Source of the DNA: Rothia sp. P100
GTDB taxonomy: Bacteria > Actinomycetota > Actinomycetes > Actinomycetales > Micrococcaceae
DNA: 64,000 nucleotides
Assembly: GCF_023712425.1 (NCBI RefSeq)
Contig: NZ_JAMAYG010000001.1
Coordinates: 558,001 to 622,000 of the forward strand
Direction of reading: 5' to 3'
Shown in pieces: positions 27,815 to 36,711 of the stretch; positions within the stretch are counted from its first letter, which is position 1, and each line of letters opens with the position of its first letter. A model generated the notes under the pieces. It was given only the letters and a program-made list of their open reading frames with translations, was not told the origin of the DNA and did no database searches. The position numbers and the translations under genes are program-made.

Positions 27815-27961
27815 GGTGCACCTCATTTTCTATGGTTTGTGAGCTACCGCCTATGCGGTATCTTCTGTCACACTATCATTACTGATAAAAGGATTGCAGT
27901 TTTTTACCCGGCAACACTTGCCATAAAGTAACAAAAGTTTCGCCTGGCATCCACGAGGGGT

Positions 27962-29437
27962 TTACTCCGCGCGTCGAGCGAATTCTAACGAGAGCACCGC
28001 CCCCTGCACCCGGACGGTTCGCTTGCTACCGGTGAAATAAACCCGGGATGCAAAGGCAGCGGTCCCTCCGTCAACAAAAAACTCAGTAGCTGAGGCGTCA
28101 ATGAGTAAATCGAAGGTACGTTCTGCGGCTTCTCCCAAGGTTCGGCGGCGGTCAGTGCCCCCCACCGTGTAGCGGGAACCTGCCCGGGAAAGGGCGGCAC
28201 CGGTAGCATCTAGGGTGATGTCTAGAGCCTGCCCGGCGGCGTCTTCCACCGTGATATGGGCAGGGCTCTCTGCAACCCTCACGGTACCCCGTAGCCTAAA
28301 GACACGAGCATCCTTAGCTTCAACAATTTCTCCACCGGGCGCCGGGGTCACAGGCGCTGGATCCAGTATGCTATCAAGCTGGCGCACAGGGTTTTGCAGT
28401 AGCTGCCCACCGCGCAGGGTCAGGGTGCGAGGGTAGGTCTGCATGTGTACCCAGTGGTTTTCCCAGGAGGGCTGATCATCCTGGTCAGCATTACCCAGCC
28501 AGCCCTGCAAAACTGCGTGAGAACCGTCTGCTCCTACCCCGTGGAAGCACTGCGGGGCATAGAATTCGGTGCCAGAATCCAGCTCGGTGAAGGGAGTCTC
28601 GACTGTGAAGAGCAGAGTATCAAAGTTGAGGGTGCCCACCAGGTAGCCGGTCTGGAAGATATTGTTGTATTTCTCCCCGTCTGCTTCCATGCCCTGAGGG
28701 CTGAAGATGAGAACGTCCTTGAGCTGACCGTCGGTGTCACGCAGCTGAATCAGCCCCGGACACTCGTACATGTAGCCCATATCTGCCAGAGCAGGGTCGG
28801 TAAAGGAAATTTCGCCGGCGAAGACCCAGGTGCGGCGGTCGGTGGAGCGGTAAAGCACTACGGCACCGGTTTCATCCTCCCGCTGAGCACCGATAACGGC
28901 GTAGAAGTGTCCATCGCGTTCAAAGACATGGGGGTCACGGTAGTGAGCGGTGTAGCCAGCCTCTGGGCCATCAATCAGCACCTGCTGCTTGGTGAAGGTG
29001 GCGCCATCATCCTCTGAGGTAAACAGCACCTGGTAGGCTTCACGGTTACCCTGCTCATCTTTGACGTTGCCGGTGTAGAAGAATTCGAGGGTTCCGCCCT
29101 CGCCCACAAAACCGGAACCGGAATAGCAGCCGTTCTTGTCGAACCAGTCCGTGGGGGCGATGGTGGTGCCACGATCTTCCCAGTGAGTGAGGTCAGTGCT
29201 GGTGGCCTGACGCCAGAAGACGGCGCGGGTGGGGTGTACCGGTGAGTACTGGTAGAAGGCGTAGTAGACCCCGTCTTTATAGATCAGCCCATTAGGGTCA
29301 TTGAGGCGGCCTACCGGGGGTGCAAGGTGTAGTGCCGGGTAGTCAGGGTCAGCAAGAACGGTTGCGTGGTGGTCTTGGTAGGCTTCTTCCGCCGCTGCCA
29401 GTAGGTCGGCGGCGTCAGGACGTCCGGGCTTTGTCAC
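27962..29437 (-). CDS. scrB: Sucrose-6-phosphate hydrolase (GH32)
   Basis: Splits sucrose-6-phosphate made by the PTS into glucose-6-phosphate and fructose. The 491 residues show the GH32 blocks in order: RLNDPNG with the nucleophile aspartate (about residue 47), FYQYSPVHP, CYSGSG, YRDPHVF and YECPGL with the acid/base glutamate, then a C-terminal beta-sandwich from about residue 340. No signal peptide, so it acts in the cytoplasm. A LacI-type operator lies about 60 bases upstream. It could also accept other fructosides, but the PTS context favours the phosphate form. Confidence 0.94.
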   Translation of the reverse strand: MTKPGRPDAADLLAAAEEAYQDHHATVLADPDYPALHLAPPVGRLNDPNGLIYKDGVYYAFYQYSPVHPTRAVFWRQATSTDLTHWEDRGTTIAPTDWFDKNGCYSGSGFVGEGGTLEFFYTGNVKDEQGNREAYQVLFTSEDDGATFTKQQVLIDGPEAGYTAHYRDPHVFERDGHFYAVIGAQREDETGAVVLYRSTDRRTWVFAGEISFTDPALADMGYMYECPGLIQLRDTDGQLKDVLIFSPQGMEADGEKYNNIFQTGYLVGTLNFDTLLFTVETPFTELDSGTEFYAPQCFHGVGADGSHAVLQGWLGNADQDDQPSWENHWVHMQTYPRTLTLRGGQLLQNPVRQLDSILDPAPVTPAPGGEIVEAKDARVFRLRGTVRVAESPAHITVEDAAGQALDITLDATGAALSRAGSRYTVGGTDRRRTLGEAAERTFDLLIDASATEFFVDGGTAAFASRVYFTGSKRTVRVQGAVLSLEFARRAE

Positions 29438-29497
29438 GGGACTGGTCTCCTTGGTGCGGGCCAGGCTCTTTCAAAGAAAAGAAAAAGTGGCCCGTAT

Positions 29498-29515
29498 CTG
29501 TCAAACGATTGTTAC
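29498..29515. promoter_or_regulatory. LacI-type operator before scrB
   Basis: CTGTCAAACGATTGTTAC contains the 13-base string TGTCAAACGATTG found (on the opposite strand) in the operator before the PTS permease. The right arm is less symmetric than in the other site. Confidence 0.72.
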
Positions 29516-29580
29516 AACCTAGCCTACAGCGCGCCCCCTCTAGCTCAGCCCTAGCCAGTGGCCACATTTTGCCTTAAATG

Positions 29581-29620
29581 CCGCAGGGGCGGCACTCCGA
29601 AAGGAGTGCCGCCCCTGCGC
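29581..29620 (-). terminator. Terminator after rplL
   Basis: GCAGGGGCGGCACTCC (29583-29598) pairs with GGAGTGCCGCCCCTGC (29603-29618) around GAAA. The downstream T-run on the minus strand is weak (CATTTAAGG), but the 16-base stem is strong. Confidence 0.85.
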
Positions 29621-29644
29621 CAAAGATAAGAAAAGTTAGAAACT

Positions 29645-30022
29645 TTACTTGAGGGTAACGGTTGCGCCTGCGCCCTCGAGAGCTTCCTTAGCCTTCTCAG
29701 CGTCTTCCTTGGAAGCGCCTTCGAGGACAGCCTTGGGAGCTGAGTCAACGAGGTCCTTAGCTTCCTTCAGGCCGAGTGAAGTCAGTGCACGAACTTCCTT
29801 GATAACGCCGATCTTCTTATCGCCAGCTGATTCGAGGATAACGTCGAATTCGGTCTGCTCTTCAGCATCAGCAGCTTCGCCGCCAGCGGCACCAGCAACA
29901 GCAACGGGAGCTGCAGCGGTTACGTCGAATTCTTCTTCAAATGCCTTGACGAATTCTGAAACCTCAACGAGTGATAGTTCCTTGAATGCTTCAATGAGTT
30001 CTTCGATTGAAAGCTTAGCCAT
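29645..30022 (-). CDS. rplL: Ribosomal protein bL12 (L7/L12)
   Basis: Stalk protein that recruits translation GTPases. The 125 residues have the N-terminal dimerisation part ([20 protein letters not shown]), an alanine/glycine hinge and the C-terminal domain with [28 protein letters not shown] (marked here by [16 protein letters not shown]) and ATVTLK at the end. It follows rplJ by about 120 bases and ends before a strong hairpin. Confidence 0.98.
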   Translation of the reverse strand: MAKLSIEELIEAFKELSLVEVSEFVKAFEEEFDVTAAAPVAVAGAAGGEAADAEEQTEFDVILESAGDKKIGVIKEVRALTSLGLKEAKDLVDSAPKAVLEGASKEDAEKAKEALEGAGATVTLK

Positions 30023-30141
30023 GAGATTGGCTCCTTCTTTTAATTCAGTTGCAAGCCTAAATTTTTCAGCCTGCGAGCTTGAAAATTATGCTGACCCATA
30101 TGGGGCCAAAAGTCTATAAAAAGTGACAGACAACCGGGTGA

Positions 30142-30651
30142 TTACTCAGCCTCGGGTGCAGCACCTTCCTGCTCTTCGAGCTTGATACGCAGAGCGTCAA
30201 CGGTGCGAGCAACCTTAGCGATTGCACCCTTCGCGCCGCCTGCGACCTTTGCAAGAAGTACCTCGCGTGATTCGAGGCTTGCAAACTTGTTGATACCAGC
30301 TTCGTCGAGGGATTCGCCCTCGAAGTAACCGCTCTTAACGATCAGCTGGGGGTTAGCCTTGGCAAAGTCACGCAGACCCTTCGCAGCATCAATGAAGTCT
30401 CCCTTGATGAATGCGATTGCGCTAGGGCCGTGGAGCTGGCCATCGAATGCGTCGATGCCAACTTCCTTGGCCGCGATAGCGGTCAGAGTGTTCTTTACCA
30501 CGGCGTACTCGGTCTCAGTGCCCAGCGCGCGACGAAGATCCTTCATCTGCGCAACGGTGAGACCACGGTACTCGGTGAGAATTACGCCGTTTGAAGCTTC
30601 AAGGAGTTCCTTGAGCTCGGAAACAGCAGCAATCTTTTCCTGTGTTGCCAT
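30142..30651 (-). CDS. rplJ: Ribosomal protein uL10
   Basis: Stalk base protein binding 23S rRNA and L12 dimers. 169 residues: LTEYRGLTVAQMKDLRRALG and YAVVKNTLTAIAA at the N-terminus are the standard L10 features; the C-terminus ends in an acidic L12-binding tail (EEQEGAAPEAE). An L10 leader and an intrinsic attenuator lie upstream. Confidence 0.98.
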   Translation of the reverse strand: MATQEKIAAVSELKELLEASNGVILTEYRGLTVAQMKDLRRALGTETEYAVVKNTLTAIAAKEVGIDAFDGQLHGPSAIAFIKGDFIDAAKGLRDFAKANPQLIVKSGYFEGESLDEAGINKFASLESREVLLAKVAGGAKGAIAKVARTVDALRIKLEEQEGAAPEAE

Positions 30652-30683
30652 GGTGTTCCTTCCAGTTCTTATCCCGCCGGGCT

Positions 30684-30720
30684 AACAAAAAATGCCCCGA
30701 CGCGCAGGCATCGAGGCATA
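30684..30720 (-). terminator. Attenuator hairpin in the rplJ leader
   Basis: On the minus strand TGCCTCGA pairs with GTCGGGGCA and is followed by TTTTTTG, all upstream of the rplJ ribosome site. It resembles an intrinsic terminator used to set L10/L12 output together with the leader upstream. Confidence 0.75.
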
Positions 30721-30754
30721 ATACAGACCAGAAAATTTCCTAGTAAGTATTGTT

Positions 30755-30862
30755 TTATCGGCACCTACGCAGGTGGCTCCTTGTGAGCCCTTACCGTGTT
30801 CTTCCGTGAAGAAGGCACAGACCGGCGGTCTTTGGTTACTCCATCTAACCACGGATTACGGC
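30755..30862 (-). promoter_or_regulatory. L10 autoregulatory leader RNA
   Basis: On the minus strand, GACCGCCGGTC, then GGGCTCACAAGGAGCC and CACCTGCGTAGGTGCC lie in that order. They match the kink-turn and helix elements of the ribosomal protein L10 leader, which mimics the rRNA site so that excess L10 represses rplJ-rplL. Boundaries are approximate. No other gene lies in the 260-base gap. Confidence 0.8.
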
Positions 30863-30914
30863 GGCTAGGCAAGCTGTTTTTATCCTTAAGCGGGCTTAAT
30901 CACGTTCTTTAACC

Positions 30915-31922
30915 TTATGCCGAGAAGAGATGAAGGCCAGCGGGGTCTATTTCCCCATTAAGGCGATGCCCCGTCTCCACATGCCGGCTTCCGGTGAGCA
31001 GGGCTGTCAGTACGGTGCCCTCAGGGATAGTAAGTTCTCCTGCATCAGTAGTGACCAGAGCATCCTGAACAACCTCTATTTCTACCCGTAGGCCAGCTGT
31101 ATGCTGCCAGCTGCTGCGGACTACAGCGGTGAGGCTCCCCAGCTGATGACCGGGTGAAAAAGCAAAGGCGTTCAGTCCCGCGCGGACGGCCCGCCCCGCT
31201 AGCAGCGCATCAAACGAGTTGTAAAGAGGGAACACCAGGTGAGCTACTTCCGCAGAGGCAGGAGACGCCAGAAGCTGCTCTGGGGTGCCCACCTGGGCTA
31301 GACGTCCGCCCGATAAAACCGCTACCCGTTGGCCCATCTGGAGGGCTTCATTCTGGTCGTGGGTGACGTAAATACCGGTAAAACCTAGTTGCGTATGCAA
31401 AAGCTGCACATCAGAGCGAATACTGGCGCTGCTTGTTTCATCGACACTTGAAAGCGGCTCATCGAAGAGGACCACCGGTGTGAGCCGCACCAAAGCGCGG
31501 GCGATACCTGCCCGCTGTGCCTGCCCGCCCGATAGCTGAGTGGGTTTCTTCTTCAGATGGTCTCCCAACCCCAGGGTGTGCACCAGAGAGCTGTAATGCT
31601 CCCTGTCTAAAGGTGCAGACTTTTTGAGGCGAAAGGCAAAAAGGATATTCTCTTCAATACTCAGGTGGGGGTAGAGCACGGGTTTCTGAAAGACCAGGGC
31701 AGTTTGGCCCGGCTCTATAGCCTGCCCAGCGAAGCTGACGACGCCTGAATCTGGCTCTTCCAGCCCTGCAATAAGACGAAGCAGAGTAGATTTACCGGCT
31801 CCAGAAGCCCCCAGCAGGGCTAGCATCTGACCGGCAGGCAAAGATAGGTTAAGACCGCCTAGAACGATGGTGCCATCGTAGTTTTTACTGATACCGGTTA
31901 GGTGCAGTCCTGGTTGATTCAT
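30915..31922 (-). CDS. ABC transporter ATP-binding protein (MalK/PotA/ModC-like), orphan
   Basis: A 335-residue ATPase with all ABC motifs: Walker A LLGASGAGKSTLLRL, Q-loop LVFQKPVLYPHL, signature QLSGGQAQRAGIARALVR, Walker B VVLFDEPLSSVD and the H-loop YVTHDQNEALQM. A C-terminal TOBE-like region follows (about 240-335). This build is shared by sugar, polyamine, iron and molybdate importers. No permease or binding protein is adjacent; it sits between rplA and the L10 leader. It might power an importer encoded elsewhere, including the ModAB system that lacks an ATPase gene, but nothing here proves that. The start at ATG 31922 (MNQPGLHLTG) is preferred to the longer frame. Confidence 0.88.
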   Translation of the reverse strand: MNQPGLHLTGISKNYDGTIVLGGLNLSLPAGQMLALLGASGAGKSTLLRLIAGLEEPDSGVVSFAGQAIEPGQTALVFQKPVLYPHLSIEENILFAFRLKKSAPLDREHYSSLVHTLGLGDHLKKKPTQLSGGQAQRAGIARALVRLTPVVLFDEPLSSVDETSSASIRSDVQLLHTQLGFTGIYVTHDQNEALQMGQRVAVLSGGRLAQVGTPEQLLASPASAEVAHLVFPLYNSFDALLAGRAVRAGLNAFAFSPGHQLGSLTAVVRSSWQHTAGLRVEIEVVQDALVTTDAGELTIPEGTVLTALLTGSRHVETGHRLNGEIDPAGLHLFSA

Positions 31923-32013
31923 GGTCTCTATTATCCCCGAGCATGTGCACCTTATTGACGACTGTGCAGCCCTAAGAGGCACGTTGGGCGGCAAGGTGCA
32001 CGATGACTAGCTC

Positions 32014-32058
32014 AAAACAAAGGCAGGCCCCCGCCTGAGCGGAAAGCCTGCCTCAAAG
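32014..32058 (-). terminator. Terminator after rplA
   Basis: AGGCAGGC (32021-32028) pairs with GCCTGCCT (32046-32053); minus-strand tail TTTGTTTTGAG. It separates rplKA from the ABC gene. Confidence 0.82.
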
Positions 32059-32079
32059 GCTAAGACTAGAAAACTAGAC

Positions 32080-32775
32080 TTATGCAGCTACGGTCGCGGG
32101 GTCAACGGGGATGCCGGGGCCGAAGGTGGTTGCAACGGTAACCTTTGAGATGTAGCGACCCTTAGACGAAGAGGGCTTCAGGCGGTTGATCTCTTCAAGA
32201 GCTGCTTCGAAGTTCTCGGTCAGCTGCTGCTCGGTGAAGGAAGCCTTACCGATGATGAAGTGCAGGTTGGAGTTACGGTCAACGCGGAAGTCAATCTTGC
32301 CGCCCTTGATGTCGTTAACAGCCTTGGTGACGTCCATGGTCACGGTGCCAGTCTTGGGGTTAGGCATGAGGTTACGGGGACCAAGTACTTTACCCAGGCG
32401 GCCTACCTTGCCCATAAGGTTGGGGGTAGCAACCGCTGCGTCGAAGTCAACCCAGCCGCCAGCGATCTTTGCGATGAGGTCATCTGAACCAACGAAGTCT
32501 GCACCAGCTGCTTCAGCTTCTGCAGCCTTCTCGCCCTCAGCCAGAACAACCACGCGAGCGGTCTTACCGGTGCCGTTGGGCAGGTTTACGGTGCCGCGGA
32601 CCATCTGGTCTGCCTTGCGGGGGTCAACACTCAGACGCAGTGCAACCTCAACGGTTGAATGGGGCTTCTCTGCTGCGATTTCCTTTGCAACTGCAATAGC
32701 CTCTGCGGGTGCGTAAAGCTTCTCCGCGTCGATTTTTGCTACAGCTGCCTGGTACGCTTTGCTGCGCTTTGCCAT
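32080..32775 (-). CDS. rplA: Ribosomal protein uL1
   Basis: Stalk protein of the 50S E-site and translational repressor of its own operon. 231 residues with [38 protein letters not shown] (one continuous L1 signature region) and [19 protein letters not shown]. Downstream of rplK with about 135 bases between them and followed by a terminator. Confidence 0.98.
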   Translation of the reverse strand: MAKRSKAYQAAVAKIDAEKLYAPAEAIAVAKEIAAEKPHSTVEVALRLSVDPRKADQMVRGTVNLPNGTGKTARVVVLAEGEKAAEAEAAGADFVGSDDLIAKIAGGWVDFDAAVATPNLMGKVGRLGKVLGPRNLMPNPKTGTVTMDVTKAVNDIKGGKIDFRVDRNSNLHFIIGKASFTEQQLTENFEAALEEINRLKPSSSKGRYISKVTVATTFGPGIPVDPATVAA

Positions 32776-32893
32776 CTGCTTTTCTCCTTTGCAGGTGTGG
32801 TCTCTTATGAGCCGCGCTCGGCTCTGCCACTTGCCTTCCCCGTGGCCGGGGTTAGGCTTCTAATAATTTGTCTTGGGTGAGGCGGTAGCCTCG

Positions 32894-32912
32894 TCTCAGC
32901 GAGAGGCTGAGA
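32894..32912 (-). other. Hairpin between rplK and rplA
   Basis: TCTCAGC and GCTGAGA pair around GAGAG directly after the rplK stop. No T-run follows, so it is more likely an RNA-processing or stability element, or part of an L1 control site, than a terminator. Confidence 0.5.
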
Positions 32913-33341
32913 TTAGTCGATGGTGATACCCATTGAACGTGCGGTGCCCATGATGATCTTTGATGCTGCATCAAGGTCGTTAGCGTTCAGGTCATCCATC
33001 TTGGTCTGTGCGATTTCGCGCACCTGGTCCATGTTGAGTGAACCGACCTTCTGGGTGTGGGGAACACCGGAGCCCTTAGGAACGCCAGCTGCCTTCTTGA
33101 TGAGCTGCGCTGCGGGAGGGGTCTTGGTGATGAAGGTGAAGGAACGATCCTCGTAAACGGTGATTTCTACGGGGATGATGTTGCCGCGCTGTGATTCAGT
33201 TGCAGCGTTGTATGCCTTGCAGAATTCCATGATGTTGACGCCGTGCGCACCGAGTGCGGGGCCAACGGGAGGAGCCGGGTTAGCAGCGCCTGCCTGGATC
33301 TGCAGCTTAATGAGGCCTGAGACCTTCTTCTTGGGAGCCAT
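32913..33341 (-). CDS. rplK: Ribosomal protein uL11
   Basis: Part of the GTPase-associated centre. The 142-residue form begins [18 protein letters not shown] at the ATG 33339-33341, after AAAGGACC; a longer open frame is not coding. [26 protein letters not shown] is the L11 signature (shown by [17 protein letters not shown]). First gene of rplK-rplA, downstream of nusG with a terminator between. Confidence 0.98.
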   Translation of the reverse strand: MAPKKKVSGLIKLQIQAGAANPAPPVGPALGAHGVNIMEFCKAYNAATESQRGNIIPVEITVYEDRSFTFITKTPPAAQLIKKAAGVPKGSGVPHTQKVGSLNMDQVREIAQTKMDDLNANDLDAASKIIMGTARSMGITID

Positions 33342-33529
33342 TCTTGGTCCTTTTCTTAGCTGGTGTACCGGCGCACAGGAGTATGCGTCGGCCGGTGGCG
33401 GCCGTGGCGCGGTCGCCTGTGTGGAGGCACCAAGCGTAGGTGCACACACAAACTTATATCTTAGTAGTTTTGCCGGCCTTAAGCTAGGTGGTCGCGGACG
33501 GCCAGGGCTAGCTCTTGCTCACAGCGGGA

Positions 33530-33568
33530 GCAAAAGAGCCGCTCCCCCAAACAGGGAAAGCGGCTCTT
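33530..33568 (-). terminator. Terminator after nusG
   Basis: AAGAGCCGCT (33534-33543) pairs with AGCGGCTCTT (33559-33568); the minus strand continues TTTTGC. It separates secE-nusG from rplK-rplA. Confidence 0.82.
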
Positions 33569-33586
33569 AAGCTACACCGAAAGGTC

Positions 33587-34333
33587 TTAGACCTTGGTGA
33601 CCTGAGCGAAGTTCAGGGTCACAGGGGTTTCACGCTCGAAGACAGAGATGAGAACCACCAGCTGCTGTGAAGCAGCGTTGATTTCTGAAATGCTTGCGGG
33701 CATACCCTCGAAAGGGCCGTCCTTGACGGTAACTGCCTCGCCGATCTCGAAACCGGTTTCGACAACAGGCACAGCTGCCGGCGCAACACCGGCTTCAGCC
33801 TGCTCAGCTTCAAAGACAGGAGCCAGCATCTCAACAACTTCATCAAGGCGCAGGGGGACGGGGTTGTAGGCGTCCTGACCTACGAAGCCGGTCACACCGG
33901 GGGTATGGCGTACAACGCCCCAGCTTTCGTCAGTAAGGTTCATGCGCACCAGTGCGTAGCCGGGAATACGAACGCGGCGGACCATCTTCTTAGAAGTGTT
34001 CTTGACCTCCATGACCTCTTCCATGGGCACCTGAACTTCGAAGATATCTTCATCAGCGTTCAGAGTCTGCACACGGGATTCGAGGTTAGCTTTAACCTTG
34101 TTCTCGTAGCCGGCGTAGGTGTGAATAACAAACCATTCGCCTTCCTGGCGACGAAGCTTGGACTTGAATTCTTCAAGGGGATCAACGGTGGGCTCGTCGT
34201 TAGCCTCAGCGGCTTCAACTTCTTCAACCACTTCTGCTGCTGCAACTTCTACAGCTTCGTGGCCCTCTTCGGTTGCCTGCTGGGCAGGTTCTACAACCTC
34301 ATCGGCTTCGTGCTGCATTTCCTGCTCGGACAC
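33587..34333 (-). CDS. nusG: Transcription termination/antitermination factor NusG
   Basis: Binds RNA polymerase and couples it to Rho or the ribosome. The 248 residues include a long acidic N-terminal extension of about 60 residues ([19 protein letters not shown]...), common in actinobacterial NusG, then the NGN domain with [20 protein letters not shown] (start) and [28 protein letters not shown], and a C-terminal KOW domain with [20 protein letters not shown]. It follows secE by about 100 bases. Confidence 0.97.
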   Translation of the reverse strand: MSEQEMQHEADEVVEPAQQATEEGHEAVEVAAAEVVEEVEAAEANDEPTVDPLEEFKSKLRRQEGEWFVIHTYAGYENKVKANLESRVQTLNADEDIFEVQVPMEEVMEVKNTSKKMVRRVRIPGYALVRMNLTDESWGVVRHTPGVTGFVGQDAYNPVPLRLDEVVEMLAPVFEAEQAEAGVAPAAVPVVETGFEIGEAVTVKDGPFEGMPASISEINAASQQLVVLISVFERETPVTLNFAQVTKV

Positions 34334-34433
34334 GCTTTCCTGCTTTCATCTGTTGTCTATCGCGCACGTGCGCGTTCGTCTTGGTAAATGATTTTACGGG
34401 GTTAAGGCTGCTTTAGCCCAACTAAGCGGACCC

Positions 34434-34697
34434 TTAGGCTACGCCGTTACCGAAAATCCAGAAGGCTCCCTGACCGAAAAGGTAGTCAAGACCTGAAATC
34501 AGTAGGAGCATAAAGGCCACAAAGAGAAGAACGATGATCACGTACTGCACCAGTTCTTTACCGGTGGGTGTGGTTACTTTTTTGAGTTCGGCGATAACTT
34601 CGCGGAGGAACTGGAAGATGCGACCAAAGAAACCGGGGGTCTTTTCTACGCCATTTTCGTCAGAATCGGCGGTCCGAGCGGCGATTGATTTAGCCAT
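34434..34697 (-). CDS. secE: Preprotein translocase subunit SecE
   Basis: Small essential clamp of the SecYEG channel. 87 residues: a hydrophilic N-terminus, FLREVIAELKKVTTPTGKEL, and one membrane helix (YVIIVLLFVAFMLLLISGL). Standard position between tRNA-Trp and nusG. Confidence 0.97.
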   Translation of the reverse strand: MAKSIAARTADSDENGVEKTPGFFGRIFQFLREVIAELKKVTTPTGKELVQYVIIVLLFVAFMLLLISGLDYLFGQGAFWIFGNGVA

Positions 34698-34772
34698 ATG
34701 GGGCCCGCCCCTTTCTACTTCTTACCTATGAACAGATATGTTCGGTTGAAAGAAAACCTGTGAGGCTTGAGC

Positions 34773-34844
34773 AGGGCGGACAGGACTCGAACCTGCAACC
34801 TGCGGTTTTGGAGACCGCTGCTCTACCAATTGAGCCACCGCCCT
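34773..34844 (-). tRNA. tRNA-Trp (CCA)
   Basis: Minus strand folds as a 72-base cloverleaf: acceptor AGGGCGG/CCGCCCT, anticodon arm GCGGT-CTCCAAA-ACCGC with anticodon CCA, T arm GCAGG-TTCGAGT-CCTGT. The 3' CCA is not encoded. It lies directly upstream of secE. Confidence 0.97.
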
Positions 34845-34894
34845 TTGAAAACATCTGTCTTCAAAGCGTCTGTACTTCTTAGGGCACAAACCAG

Positions 34895-34916
34895 CGTTGT
34901 TCGGTTGCGAACAACG
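34895..34916. repeat. Perfect palindrome upstream of tRNA-Trp
   Basis: CGTTGTTCG and CGAACAACG, nine bases each, around GTTG. It lies 50 bases upstream of the tRNA-Trp 5' end, in the gap before the divergent aminotransferase. Could be an operator or a small hairpin; no T-run on either side. Confidence 0.5.
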
Positions 34917-35110
34917 GTACCTACTGTACATCATCTTTTCTTGCTTTGGCAAAACCTGGCTAGCAGGGTCATAAGTTCGGTGTTTATTAGCCAAAGCCCC
35001 CTATAAAGATGTACTCACCCGCTGGAACTCCTATGCTAGAGGTAAAGCCCCTCAGGCAAGCGACCACACCCCCGAGCCACCCTTTTATGGGATGAAAGCG
35101 AGATTCCCCA

Positions 35111-36313
35111 ATGTCTGCCCGCGTTTCACGCCGTATTGGCGCAATCGCCCCCTCAGCCACTCTAGCCGTTGACGCCAAAGCCAAGGCGCTCAAAGCCCAG
35201 GGCCGCCCCGTCATCGGTTTCGGCGCCGGTGAGCCAGACTTCCCCACCCCGGCCTACATTGTTGACGCGGCTCGCGAGGCCCTGAACGACCCCGCAAACT
35301 TCCGCTACACCCAGGCAGCCGGCCTACCCGCCCTTAAGCAGGCCATTGTCGAAAAGACCAAGCGCGATTCCGGCATCGACATCGACGCTTCTCAGGTCAT
35401 TGTGACCAATGGTGGCAAGCAGGCTGTCTACCAGGCTTTCGCTACCGTCATTGACGAAGGCGACGAGGTCCTACTCCCCGCCCCCTACTGGACCACCTAC
35501 CCCGAGGCTATCCGCCTAGCTGGTGGCAACCCCGTGGAAGTTTTTGCGGGCAGCGACCTGGAGTACAAGGTCACCCCGGACATGCTTGAGGCTGCCTACA
35601 CCGAAAAGACCAAGGCACTGATCTTTGTCTCCCCCTCCAACCCCACCGGTGCGGTCTATACCCCCGAGGAAACCAAGGCTATCGGTGAGTGGGCGCTGGA
35701 AAAGGGAATCATCGTACTGACCGATGAGATTTACGAGCACCTGACCTACGATGGCGTGCCCTTTACCTCCATTGTTGCTGCTGTTCCTGCTCTTGCCGAG
35801 AACACCGTCATCCTCAACGGTGTTGCAAAGACCTACGCTATGACCGGATGGCGCGTGGGCTGGATGATTGCCCCTACCGATATCACCAAGGCAGCGACCA
35901 ACCTGCAGTCCCATATGACCTCCAACGTTAACAACGTAGCCCAGATGGCAGCTCTCACTGCCGTTTCTGGTTCCCTGGATGCCGTCCATGAAATGCACAC
36001 TGCATTTGACCGCCGCCGCAAGGCTATTGTTGAAGGTCTGAACGCCATTGAAGGTGTGCACTGCCCCACCCCCAAGGGTGCCTTCTATGTCTACGCGGAC
36101 GTCACCGGGCTGCTGGGCAAAGAAATTGCGGGCAAGCGCCCTGAAACTTCCGCTGAGCTGGCTGAAATCATTCTTGAAGAAGCCGAAGTTGCGGTAGTTC
36201 CCGGTGAGGCTTTTGGCCCTTCAGGCTACCTGCGCCTGTCCTACGCCCTGGGCGATGAGGACCTGACTGAGGGTGTAGCGCGTATTCAAAAGCTGCTGGG
36301 CACCGCCAAGTAG
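35111..36313 (+). CDS. aspB: Pyridoxal-phosphate aminotransferase, aspartate type (AspB/AspC, class I)
   Basis: Probably transfers amino groups between aspartate or a related amino acid and 2-oxoglutarate. The 400 residues match subgroup Ib aspartate aminotransferases: [41 protein letters not shown], the PLP-lysine motif [16 protein letters not shown], and LRLSYALG at the C-terminus. Position after tRNA-Trp and near secE is common in actinobacteria. The exact substrate (aspartate, or another such as prephenate) cannot be fixed from motifs alone. Confidence 0.9.
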   Translation: MSARVSRRIGAIAPSATLAVDAKAKALKAQGRPVIGFGAGEPDFPTPAYIVDAAREALNDPANFRYTQAAGLPALKQAIVEKTKRDSGIDIDASQVIVTNGGKQAVYQAFATVIDEGDEVLLPAPYWTTYPEAIRLAGGNPVEVFAGSDLEYKVTPDMLEAAYTEKTKALIFVSPSNPTGAVYTPEETKAIGEWALEKGIIVLTDEIYEHLTYDGVPFTSIVAAVPALAENTVILNGVAKTYAMTGWRVGWMIAPTDITKAATNLQSHMTSNVNNVAQMAALTAVSGSLDAVHEMHTAFDRRRKAIVEGLNAIEGVHCPTPKGAFYVYADVTGLLGKEIAGKRPETSAELAEIILEEAEVAVVPGEAFGPSGYLRLSYALGDEDLTEGVARIQKLLGTAK

Positions 36314-36330
36314 GAGACAGAGGTCCAAGA

Positions 36331-36443
36331 CCGCTGATCAGCACAGCAAAAAAGCAAGCTGGCTGGGGCTGGCGTAAATCGCCTCGTGAGTGCCAGCGAA
36401 CCGGGCGAGAGGGTCAGCTTGCTCTTGCTGTGCTGGTTAGCGG
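36331..36443 (+). repeat. Long structured palindromic element, copy B (downstream of aspB)
   Basis: CCGCT, then CAGCACAGCAA (36339-36349) pair with TTGCTGTGCTG and AGCGG (36425-36443); then GCAAGCTG pairs with CAGCTTGC. Inside, CTGGC (36369-36373) pairs with GCCAG (36392-36396), followed by AGCGAACCGGGCGAGAGGG (36395-36413), identical to copy A. The outer stem has a different sequence from copy A yet pairs fully. It starts 18 bases after the aspB stop and has no T-run. Confidence 0.78.
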
Positions 36444-36490
36444 TCGAACTATTTAAATCTTGTTGGGGTGAGGTGCCAGCCTGCTTTTCA

Positions 36491-36536
36491 GCCTTAGCTC
36501 GCGACTTGCCAATAAAGTCGCTTTTGACCCTAAGGC
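36491..36536 (+). terminator. Terminator in the aspB-pfkA gap
   Basis: GCGACTT (36501-36507) pairs with AAGTCGC (36515-36521), followed by TTTTG; an outer GCCTTAG/CTAAGGC pair (36491-36497 with 36530-36536) could form an alternative structure. The rest of the 400-base gap, up to pfkA, holds only a possible -10 box (TAGAAT near 36598). Confidence 0.6.
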
Positions 36537-36711
36537 AGAGGTTAGAAACATACAACCCAACCCAGCCCACAGCTACCCACTCAAGACCAAATTTACTAGA
36601 ATAGAAACCAACAAAGACCAACATGTTTGAGGCAGGTTAACTGACTCGCCCCGATGCGTTGGTTATAGAAACCATCATTCCCTTTTCAGGAATATTTTAG
36701 GAGATCCTCCC

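Noticed and set aside
27815-27826. ATG start of the EIIA gene
   Set aside because: No ribosome site precedes it; the GTG at 27814 has GAGG at the right spacing.
30915-31922. Calling the orphan ABC ATPase modC
   Set aside because: No molybdate-specific feature is visible and it is 11 kb from modAB; kept only as a possibility.
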